From Bacillota bacterium (GTDB lineage Bacteria; Bacillota; UBA4882; UBA8346), in assembly GCA_023402395.1 (NCBI GenBank), contig JAEYGI010000004.1, forward strand, positions 62,001-126,000: a DNA stretch of 64,000 nucleotides, given 5' to 3'. Under the pieces are notes generated by a model that was given only the letters and a program-made list of their open reading frames with translations, did not search any database and was not told where the DNA came from. This document shows, in pieces, positions 1 to 7,337 of the stretch (its first letter is position 1; each line of letters starts with the position of its first letter). A program made the translations under genes and the position numbers.

Positions 1-1
1 C

Positions 2-1330
2 ATTACGATCGGTATTATCCTCGTGTTCCTCTTCGCGTTGATGTTAAATACCTCCCTGGCGGAAAACCCCGGAGCCCCGACCCTCAAAATCATGACCCTA
101 AACCTGCATAACGGGAAGGATACCGATAATCAGCGCAATTTTACCCGTTTCGCCGAACTGGTCGCGGCCGAGCAGCCGGATATCATCGCTTTGCAGGAAG
201 TCCAGAAAAAAGATTTGAAATACCTGAACCTCCCGGGATATCATTCGATCGCCGGGCCCAATGCCAATTATGCCTTTTTTCGCTTCGGCAACGCCTTGTT
301 GACCCGGCACCCTATCGTCTATCACCGCCATCATTATCTTCCCAGCCAAAAGGAGCAGCGCGGCGTGGATGAAGTGGCGATCGAGATCAAGGGGCAATAT
401 CTCCGGGTGCTCAATACCCATATCGGACTAGGCCGGGACGAACAACAGCGGCAGATTGACGAGATCTCCCGGATCAGCCGTTATCTTCCGGGCCCGTTGC
501 TCATCACCGGTGATTTCAATCTCGAACCTTCCCATCAATTATTGACGGGTTTCAATTTTAACGAGGTAAGTTCGGGCCTGGCCGCCTATAAAACTTTCCC
601 GGCCAAGCAGCCCAAATACCACCTCGATCAGATCTGGTATAACGATCACTGGCAGCCGGTTGACGCCCGGCCCGTCGCCTGGCATGGCTCCGATCATTTG
701 CCGGTGCTCGCCGTTCTGGCCCTGAAAACCGCTGCCACCGTTCCGGCGGAACCGGTGGCCATTCCCGACCCGACGCTGCGGCATAATCCGTTGCTGCCCG
801 ATGTCGGGGATCACCCCTTCCAAACCGTTCTGACGTTTGGCCGGAACAATTCTGACAATCATTGGGCGGGGTTCGTCGCGACACCGCTCTACAACGGCTT
901 TCACCTAAACGCGGGGTATAACGGGAACGACCCGGAACTGGCAATCAGCTACCTGAAAACCATTGACTTGCGTGATTATTATTCATTGGCGGGAATGCGC
1001 GGCAAAGCGGAGTGGGATTTTAGCGCCGCCACCGCATTCCAGGGAAAGCCTTGGCTGGAATGGCGCCAATATTACCGTTGGAGCGATCGTTGGGGTAGCA
1101 GGATCCTCCTGGCTACGGGCGGGCCAAGGCCGGATTGGGGCTGGGAGCAATATTATCTGCCCGTGGGAAAACTCCGGCTCATGGCCGGAGTAAACGCGGA
1201 TTCCGATTTTATCGCCGGAGTGGCCGTCACCCCCGGTAAACGCCAGGTGGTTGAAGTTCAGTATATTGAGAGCCAATCCGGGAAGCATGGGAATGAATAT
1301 CGGATAAACTGGGAATATCGGTTTCAATGA
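2..1330 (+). CDS. EEP-family nuclease/phosphatase with C-terminal barrel-like domain (5' truncated)
   Basis: The reading frame is open to the window edge and the first residues are a hydrophobic export segment, so the true start lies upstream. Residues about 20-235 (counted from the GTG at 23) form an endonuclease/exonuclease/phosphatase domain: the TLNLHNGK start, ALQEVQ metal-binding Glu, TGDFNLEP and the terminal GSDHLPV are all present. This fold hydrolyses phosphodiesters in nucleic acids, phosphoinositides or sphingomyelin; the substrate cannot be told. The C-terminal 170 residues alternate polar and aromatic/hydrophobic positions and end in YRINWEYRFQ, an aromatic terminus typical of outer-membrane beta-strands. 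I infer an exported enzyme with a barrel-like tail. A hairpin separates it from the convergent gene at 1402. Confidence 0.8.
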   Translation: MTIGIILVFLFALMLNTSLAENPGAPTLKIMTLNLHNGKDTDNQRNFTRFAELVAAEQPDIIALQEVQKKDLKYLNLPGYHSIAGPNANYAFFRFGNALLTRHPIVYHRHHYLPSQKEQRGVDEVAIEIKGQYLRVLNTHIGLGRDEQQRQIDEISRISRYLPGPLLITGDFNLEPSHQLLTGFNFNEVSSGLAAYKTFPAKQPKYHLDQIWYNDHWQPVDARPVAWHGSDHLPVLAVLALKTAATVPAEPVAIPDPTLRHNPLLPDVGDHPFQTVLTFGRNNSDNHWAGFVATPLYNGFHLNAGYNGNDPELAISYLKTIDLRDYYSLAGMRGKAEWDFSAATAFQGKPWLEWRQYYRWSDRWGSRILLATGGPRPDWGWEQYYLPVGKLRLMAGVNADSDFIAGVAVTPGKRQVVEVQYIESQSGKHGNEYRINWEYRFQ

Positions 1331-1361
1331 TCGGCCGCCTGAGGTCTGAGACTCATTTGAC

Positions 1362-1391
1362 CGGGGTGGAGAAGCAATATTCTCCACCCCG
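1362..1391. terminator. Hairpin between convergent genes
   Basis: GGGGTGGAGAA and its exact complement TTCTCCACCCC flank a six-base loop between two convergent stop codons. There is no U-tract, so it may act as a bidirectional terminator or an mRNA 3' stabiliser. Confidence 0.5.
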
Positions 1392-1401
1392 CTCGCGTTG
1401 C

Positions 1402-3933
1402 TTAGGCCGTCTCAATCTTACTCGCCGCCTGCAGGCCGAACTTTTCAACGGCCTGTTCGCGCATTTTGTATTTTAAGATCTTGCCGGCTGCGTTCATCGG
1501 AAATTCAGTGACAAAATCGACATAGCGCGGGGTTTTGTGCTTGGCCATATGGGAGCGGACGAAGTCCTTCAGTTCGTCGGCGGTCATTGCCACGCCGTCC
1601 TTCAGGATCACGCAGGCCATAATCTCCTCGCCGTACTGCTGGTCGGGCACGCCGATCACCTGGACGTCCTTGACTTTGGGATGGGTATAGATGAAGTCCT
1701 CAATTTCCTTGGGATAAATATTCTCGCCGCCGCGGATGATCATGTCCTTGATTCGGCCGGTGATCTTGAAGTTCCCGTTCTCGTCACGCCGCGCCAGATC
1801 GCCGGTGTGCAGCCAGCCGTCCTTGTCAATGGCGGCTGCCGTCGCTTCGGGCATCTTGTAATAGCCTTTCATAATATTATAGCCACGGGCGACAAACTCA
1901 CCGTCCACATTATCCGGCAGATCCTGGCCGGTCTGAGGGTCGACGATCTTGCACTCCACGCCGGGCAGGGCGCGGCCCACGGTATTGACGCGCACTTCCA
2001 GCGGATCGTCGACCCGGCTCTGAGTGCAGCCCGGTGACGCCTCGGTCTGGCCGTACACGATCGAGATTTGGGTCATGTTCATCTTGTCGACCACATCCTG
2101 CATCACCTTGACCGGACAAGGGCTGCCCGCCATGATGCCGGTGCGCATCTGGGAAAAATCGGTTTTGGGGAAGTCCTCGTGCTCCAGCAAGGCGATGAAC
2201 ATGGTCGGCACCCCGTGGAAGCAGGTGATCTTCTCCCGGTTGATGCAATCGAGCGACTGTTTCGGAGAAAAATACGGCAACGGCGACATGGTAACCCCAT
2301 GGGTCATCGAGGCGGTCATGGCCAGCACCATTCCAAAGCAGTGGAACATCGGGACATGAATCATCATCCGGTCGGCAGTGGACAGATCCATGCAGTCCCC
2401 GATATTTTTGCCGTTATTAACCACATTATAGTGAGTGAGCATCACGCCCTTGGGAAAGCCGGTGGTTCCCGAGGTGTACTGCATATTGCAAACATCATGT
2501 TTATTGAGGGAAAGCGCCCGGCGGTAAACCTCTTCCATCGGGACCTTATTAGAAAGAGCGACGGCCTGCTCCCAGGTCAGGCAGCCTTTCTGCTTCGAAT
2601 CAACGGTAATGACGTTGCGCAGGAAGGGCAGCCGCTTGGTGTATAAGGGTTTACCCGGGTCAGCGGTCTCCAGCTCCGGGCAAAGTTCCTTAATGATTTC
2701 CACATAATTGGAATCCTTGTAGCCGTCGATCATGACCAGCGTATGGGTATCGGACTGCCTGAGCAAATACTCCGCCTCATAGATCTTGTAAGCGGTGTTT
2801 ACCGTGACCAGGACCGCCCCGATCTTGGTGGCAGCCCAAAAAGTGATATACCACTGAGGAACATTGGTCGCCCAGACGGCGACATGATCCCCTGGCTTGA
2901 CGCCCAGGGCAATCAGGGACCGGGCAAAGGTATCGACATCGTCCCGGAACTCGGAATAGGTCCGGGTGTAATCCATGGTGGTATAGCGGAACGCATACTG
3001 ATCCGGGAATTCGTCAACCATCCTGTCCAGTACCTGCGGAAAGGTCAGGTCAATCAAAGAATACTTCTCCCAGATATACTTCCCGGTTCCCGCGTTATTG
3101 TCGAACAGATGGTTCCCGCCCGCGACTTTCTCCGTGTACTGGCTCATATAGTTTGCAAAATGCGGAAAGACAACTCCCGGGTCATCGAGATCGGCCGCCC
3201 AGCGCTTGACCCATTCCAGCGACACATACCCGTCATAATTGATGGAGCGCAGCGCGCGCATGAAATCGTCAATCGGCAGATCACCCTCACCGGTCATCCG
3301 GTACTGAATGGCGCCGCCCACGAGGGCGGAATCTTTGAAATGAACGTATTTGATGTAAGCCCCCAGGTTCTGCACGGTCTTTCCGGGCGTCTCGCCCGCA
3401 AACCGGTAGGGATGGTGAACATCCCACAATGCGGCCACCGCGTCGCTGGCCGTATGTTCAAGCAATCCACGCAGGCGGTTGGTGTCGGCATAAACGCCGT
3501 TCGTCTCAACCAGCAGCGTTACGCCGTTTTCCTCGGCCACCGGGGTCAGACGGCGCAACGCGGCCAAAACTACCTCGTCATCCACCGGCCCGCCCGGCTG
3601 CGGTTCGAGATCGGCCAGAATGCGGACATAAGGGGTGCCGAGTTTGGCGGCGAGCGTAATATATTGCACAATCTCTTCATAATTCTGCTCCGCCTGGTCC
3701 TTAAATTTCAGACAGCAGCCGGAAGAGAGGCAAGGGATTTCCAAGCGTAGTTCGGAGAGTTTTTTGAGGGTTTGCGGCAACTCGCTTTCGGTGAACAGTT
3801 GTGCCCTGACCGCGAAGATTTCGTTACCCAGCCCGCGAACCTCGATGCCGTCAAAGCCCAGATCCTTGGCCATTGAATAGATATCGGTCCAACTGAAATC
3901 AGGGCAGCCGAGGGTTGAAAACGCAATTTTCAT
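1402..3933 (-). CDS. Sugar-phosphate isomerase/epimerase fused to AMP-forming acyl-CoA synthetase
   Basis: 843 residues in two parts. Residues 1-270 are a xylose-isomerase-like TIM barrel (AP_endonuc_2 type: opening IAFSTLGCPDFSW, LVETNGVYADT, ALWDVHHPYRF, KYVHFKDS, SLEWVKRW). Residues 280-843 are a complete fatty-acyl-CoA synthetase/ligase: the P-loop motif YTSGTTGFPKGVMLTH, YGQTEASPG, DGWLHTGDLARRD, GRIKDMIIRGGENIYPKEIE and the catalytic lysine in GKILKYKMRE. The second half should activate a carboxylate to its CoA thioester through an acyl-adenylate. The first half may act on a sugar or hydroxy-acid. No stop separates them and the ATG has a GGAGGAG site. Expression is behind the T-box leader at 4078-4376. 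The substrate is unknown. Confidence 0.88.
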   Translation of the reverse strand: MKIAFSTLGCPDFSWTDIYSMAKDLGFDGIEVRGLGNEIFAVRAQLFTESELPQTLKKLSELRLEIPCLSSGCCLKFKDQAEQNYEEIVQYITLAAKLGTPYVRILADLEPQPGGPVDDEVVLAALRRLTPVAEENGVTLLVETNGVYADTNRLRGLLEHTASDAVAALWDVHHPYRFAGETPGKTVQNLGAYIKYVHFKDSALVGGAIQYRMTGEGDLPIDDFMRALRSINYDGYVSLEWVKRWAADLDDPGVVFPHFANYMSQYTEKVAGGNHLFDNNAGTGKYIWEKYSLIDLTFPQVLDRMVDEFPDQYAFRYTTMDYTRTYSEFRDDVDTFARSLIALGVKPGDHVAVWATNVPQWYITFWAATKIGAVLVTVNTAYKIYEAEYLLRQSDTHTLVMIDGYKDSNYVEIIKELCPELETADPGKPLYTKRLPFLRNVITVDSKQKGCLTWEQAVALSNKVPMEEVYRRALSLNKHDVCNMQYTSGTTGFPKGVMLTHYNVVNNGKNIGDCMDLSTADRMMIHVPMFHCFGMVLAMTASMTHGVTMSPLPYFSPKQSLDCINREKITCFHGVPTMFIALLEHEDFPKTDFSQMRTGIMAGSPCPVKVMQDVVDKMNMTQISIVYGQTEASPGCTQSRVDDPLEVRVNTVGRALPGVECKIVDPQTGQDLPDNVDGEFVARGYNIMKGYYKMPEATAAAIDKDGWLHTGDLARRDENGNFKITGRIKDMIIRGGENIYPKEIEDFIYTHPKVKDVQVIGVPDQQYGEEIMACVILKDGVAMTADELKDFVRSHMAKHKTPRYVDFVTEFPMNAAGKILKYKMREQAVEKFGLQAASKIETA

Positions 3934-4077
3934 CTGTAATCTCCTCCCAAATAATTTCTGTGCCGTTTGCTATCGGTAGCCGCTGCGCCGCGATATCTGC
4001 GGGACGCGGAGCCGGAAACTCTTTTTATACGTTCCCGTCGAAGACCCCTGATTGGTGGAGCCGCCGTGCCGGAAATA

Positions 4078-4376
4078 AAAAACCCTCGCCTCCCTGCGCT
4101 TGTATCGCAAGAGACGAAGGCTTAGTCCTCCGTGGTACCACTCTTCTTGGGTGTAATCACCCCGCTCGGCGGCATCGATCCCAAAGGATGAATGCCCTCT
4201 CCTGATAACGGCGAGAAACCCGTTCGCGCCTACTTGCCGTGGCCGGCCACAGCTTTGGGACGACTGCTCAAGGGGGAGTTCACAATCTGCCCGGCGCGCT
4301 GTTTTTCAGCAACCAACAGCTCTCTAAAGCGCCATGTCGCAGCGAGGTTCCCTGTCATCGCATTTTGGCGTAATTT
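4078..4376 (-). promoter_or_regulatory. T-box leader, specifier CTC (leucine)
   Basis: Read on the minus strand, the leader contains the conserved T-box AGAGTGGTACCACGG (4144-4130) whose TGGT bulge would pair with an ACCA tRNA end. Upstream is a Stem I with TTAGAGAG, a GGTTGCTGAAA apical region and GTGAA-CTC-CCCCTTGAGC, where the CTC at 4278-4276 occupies the specifier position (same spacing to TTGAGC as the glycine codon in glyQS leaders). CTC means Leu, and the A discriminator implied by TGGT fits tRNA-Leu and not tRNA-Ser. A long GU-rich terminator hairpin (about 4120-4083) followed by TTTTTTA ends the leader. Uncharged tRNA should switch the downstream isomerase/acyl-CoA synthetase on. 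Confidence 0.88.
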
Positions 4377-4383
4377 GTAATAC

Positions 4384-4412
4384 ATATTATCAAATTTTCA
4401 ATCACTTGTCAA
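4384..4412 (-). promoter_or_regulatory. SigA-type promoter of the T-box transcript
   Basis: Minus strand TTGACA (4412-4407), 17-bp spacer, TAATAT (4389-4384). Transcription would start near 4377, just 5' of T-box Stem I. Confidence 0.85.
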
Positions 4413-4463
4413 GCGGCAAGCTGCAAACAAAACAACCGGCCGCGCCAGGTCCGCCCGATGCCA

Positions 4464-5174
4464 TCATTGGGGGAGCGAGCGCTTCACCCGGCAGATCCTT
4501 TCCCGGCAATGCGCGCATTGCAAATTTTGATTGCTTTCCTCCCAAAAACGCCGGGGATGCCTTTGAAACGCCATTTCCCAGCGAATCAGGATGATTAGCG
4601 CGAACAGAATCAGACTCCATGAGAAGGGGCTGGGGATTACAATGAGCGGCGTCAAGATCATCATCGAATCCCAATTAAAAATGCGGCATGTCACGCAGCA
4701 GCGGTTTTTCATCAGGAACGACTGGAACGGACAATAAAACAGCAAGCAAATCGGATCGCAGGCATAATAAACCAAGGACAGCAGTACCATTTCGCTCTCG
4801 CCGAGCACTCCCGCGAAATAAAGAACCGCCGGCGCCGCATTGACGCTAAGCCATGCCGCCAACACCTTGCGGGCGGCCCGGTTCTCCCCTTTGGCCCAGG
4901 CCGAAAGCTCCGGATCTCCCGGTTCCCTCGCCCCCGGCGCATAGGAGGACTTGAATTGTTTGCGGCAGCCCATGCTCATGACCGGCAAGGGGAAAAGCTT
5001 TTGAATCATTCCGGACGCGAGGATCAGCCATAAAATGTGTAACGGCTTGATCCCGTGGTCCAACGACAAACCGCCGGAAAGCAGCAAACTGTTCCGATCG
5101 GTTAGGTAAATTGAAATCCCAGCCGTAAATACCGCGATCCGGAGCACCAATCTGGCGCTGTAGACTTTAACCAT
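4464..5174 (-). CDS. Conserved multi-pass membrane protein, unknown function
   Basis: 236 residues with four or five hydrophobic segments (about 8-25, 40-60, 105-150, 170-195). A central cytoplasmic-looking stretch and a Cys-rich motif, CCVTCRIFNWDSMM, lie in the last third, with a further CAHCRERIC pair near the C terminus. Two CxxC-type motifs next to membrane helices suggest metal or redox chemistry, but no family function can be named. The copy-1 dispersed element ends 84 bases upstream of the ATG. The ORF is long, uses native-looking codons and is the only plausible frame here. Confidence 0.65.
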   Translation of the reverse strand: MVKVYSARLVLRIAVFTAGISIYLTDRNSLLLSGGLSLDHGIKPLHILWLILASGMIQKLFPLPVMSMGCRKQFKSSYAPGAREPGDPELSAWAKGENRAARKVLAAWLSVNAAPAVLYFAGVLGESEMVLLSLVYYACDPICLLFYCPFQSFLMKNRCCVTCRIFNWDSMMILTPLIVIPSPFSWSLILFALIILIRWEMAFQRHPRRFWEESNQNLQCAHCRERICRVKRSLPQ

Positions 5175-5257
5175 AATCGAACCTGAATCTCCCGCGATTC
5201 TCCCTGATAAACCCGCTCCTTAATTGGGGAAGGCGCCAGCAAAGGGGCAACCATGAC

Positions 5258-5388
5258 TTAAAAGCGTTGTGATAAACGGCGAAAGCCACGGTTGTACACA
5301 AAAGCCCGGAGAAGCAAGTGATAAAGCCGGTCTAGATATGCGTTCCATCCCTGTTATTGAGCAAGAGACTTTATCAGATAGCTTTTAA
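5258..5388. repeat. Dispersed structured element, copy 1
   Basis: 131 bp. The ends pair as TTAAAAGC / GCTTTTAA with a second block TGATAA / TTATCA. Inside (plus strand) is a small GGC-gaaa-GCC hairpin and the core CAAAAGCCCGGAGAAGCAAG followed by TGATAAAG. The same layout recurs at 26486-26598 and 62791-62926. It lies 84 bp upstream of the minus-strand gene at 5174. Confidence 0.7.
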
Positions 5389-5623
5389 AAATCGGAATAT
5401 TAAAAACATCCACACGCTGGATGAATAAACGTTCTATTTATTTTATGGCGGCGAGATTGGGTTGTCAATCCGTCACGCGCCGATTTAAATTAATTTTAGT
5501 CCGCTTCCCGGCTTCCGGGCCTTCCTTTCTCTATCCGATTTACATCATGAGAATCGACGATTGATGCCGGAAAGACGCGAAATCCAGAGGAACGGGCGGA
5601 TAATCTGGTTCCAATTTTATTAA

Positions 5624-6617
5624 CTGAAAGATCCGCTGGAAAACATGAGGGCGCAACTGGCCAAGGAAGTCACCACCAAAACCAATGACGTCGCCGGTGA
5701 CGGAACGACCACCGCCACGCTGCTGGCCCAGGCCATGGTGCGGGAAGGCCTGAAGAACGTCGCCGCCGGGGCCAACCCGATGATTTTGAAAAAAGGCATT
5801 GAGAAGGCCGTGGCTGTGGTGGTCGAGGAGATCAAAAAAGTCAGCAAGCCGGTGGATAAAAAAGAATCCATCGCCCAAGTGGCCTCCATCTCCGCCGCCG
5901 ATGAGGAGATCGGCAAGCTCATCGCCGAAGCCATGGAGAAAGTGGGCAAGCCAGGCAGGTCAAAGTGACCAAGGAAGAGACCACCATCGTGGACGGCAAG
6001 GGAAGCGCTCAGGAGATCAAAAACCGGATCAACCAGATCAAACTCCAGATCGAGGATACTGCCTCCGATTACGATCGCGAGAAATTGCAGGAACGTTTGG
6101 CCAAGCTCGCCGGCGGAGTGGCCGTAATTCAGGTCGGCGCCGCTACGGAAACCGAAATGAAAGAAAAGAAACACCGGATCGAGGATGCCCTGGCGGCAAC
6201 CCGGGCCGCGGTGGAAGAAGGAGTCGTTCCCGGAGGCGGCGTCACGCTGCTGCAAATCGCCGCCCTGGATCGGCTCAAGGAAAGCGGCGATGTGGCCACC
6301 GGCGTCTCCATCGTCCGGAAGGCGCTGCCGAGCCGTTAAAGCAGATCGCCACCAATGCCGGAGTCGAAGGTTCGGTGATTGTCGAGAAAGTCGCCGCGCT
6401 CCCGGCCGGACAGGGCTACAACGCGCTGACCGGCGAGTATGCCGATATGGTCAAGTCCGGAATTATCGACCCGGCCAAAGTGACCCGGAGCGCCCTGCAA
6501 AACGCCGCCAGCATCGCCGCCATGCTGCTGACCACCGAATGCCTGGTGACGGAGATCCCCGAAAAGAAACCTCCGGTGGCCCCTCCCGGCGCCGGCGGAA
6601 TGGATATGGATTATTAA
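5624..6617 (+). pseudogene. groEL: Decayed groEL (Hsp60 chaperonin) remnant
   Basis: Homology begins abruptly inside GroEL at LKDPLENMRAQLAKEV; the first 75 or so residues, including the N-terminal ATPase half, and any groES are missing. The frame continues through DVAGDGTTTATLLAQAM to EAMEKVGK at about 5950, then jumps in another frame to VTKEETTIVDGKG, losing roughly 150 residues of apical domain. It runs on to VEEGVVPGGGVTLLQIAAL, then a second frameshift near 6335 leads into the normal C terminus (ALQNAASIAAMLLTTEC, ending GGMDMDY). An internal deletion and frameshifts make it non-functional. No CIRCE operator lies upstream. A working groESL must exist elsewhere. Confidence 0.95.
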
Positions 6618-6632
6618 AATTGCGCGCGTCAA

Positions 6633-6658
6633 AAAGCCGTCTCGTTCGAGACGGCTTT
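6633..6658. terminator. Bidirectional terminator hairpin
   Basis: AAAGCCGTCTC-gttc-GAGACGGCTTT, a perfect 11-bp stem with A and T flanks, just after the groEL remnant and before dyad array A. Confidence 0.8.
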
Positions 6659-6840
6659 CCCATTCCTCCTGCCCTGCCCCGCTCTAAGCCAGACTGACAT
6701 CAAATCCCGCAATCAAGTCCACCGACTGACGTCCGCCTTGCGCAACCAGACCGAGATCGGTTCTGTCCCCCGCTTTTCCACGCTTTGGCGCACCAACCCG
6801 CCCCTGAACCAGGGTGATTGTCGCGCGCTCAAGTGCAACC

Positions 6841-7050
6841 CGCCAATGTGGAAAAGTCAGCCGCCAATTGTGAAATACATCTTGCCAATGTTCCATTGGC
6901 ATCCCGCCCATGTCGATTGTTGTCTGGCAATGGCGGATTGCAACTTGCCAATTTCCAATTGGTGGATGGCAATCTGCCATTGCGACCTCGCAATGTGGAT
7001 AAGTCACTCGCCAATGTGGATAAACGATCTGGCAATGTGAATAAGTGATC
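6841..7050. repeat. 21-bp dyad array A (10 units)
   Basis: Ten consecutive 21-bp units with no spacing error. The unit core is (C/G)CAAT-N5-ATTG(C/G), a dyad. It is exact in the units starting at 6883 (CCAAT/ATTGG), 6925 (GCAAT/ATTGC), 6946 (CCAAT/ATTGG) and 6967 (GCAAT/ATTGC), and partial in the rest. Units resemble each other only around the core, so this is a degenerate array. Frames are open on both strands because 21 is a multiple of three; no start with a ribosome site was found, so coding is not assumed. Confidence 0.85.
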
Positions 7051-7246
7051 ATTCGCCGGAGGCAAGCAAGCTTTCAATGAAAACGGGAATAACGGCAATG
7101 AACCGGAACGTCTTGACCATGAAGCTTTGGAACTTCACTTGGGAGCGCGGTGGATTATCCCGGCCGGAAATTGAAACGAATCAAAAGTCTGCCGCGACCG
7201 GGGCGGGGAAAAACTCGGATTTTTTGGGCCGGATGACAAAATAGGC

Positions 7247-7276
7247 TTGGCCCGCGGGGATCGCATGTGCTACAAT
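7247..7276 (+). promoter_or_regulatory. Candidate promoter of the FprA gene
   Basis: TTGGCC, 18-bp spacer, TACAAT at 7271-7276, 60 bases before the ATG, which has an AAGGGGGT ribosome site. The rest of 7051-7337 shows nothing recognisable. Confidence 0.5.
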
Positions 7277-7337
7277 AATATATTAAGTGAAATTGTAATC
7301 TTCAAGCGATTGCGCAGGTATTAAGGGGGTAAAAATC

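Noticed and set aside
4276..4278. Serine (TCC) reading of the T-box specifier
   Set aside because: A one-base shift would give TCC, but spacing to TTGAGC matches CTC, and the TGGT bulge fits an A discriminator (Leu), not G (Ser).
5624..6617. Three separate short chaperonin-related genes
   Set aside because: The pieces are consecutive parts of one GroEL with an internal deletion and frame changes, so a single pseudogene.
6841..7050. CRISPR array
   Set aside because: Units are contiguous with no unique spacers of similar length, and no cas genes are present. The same holds for arrays B and C.
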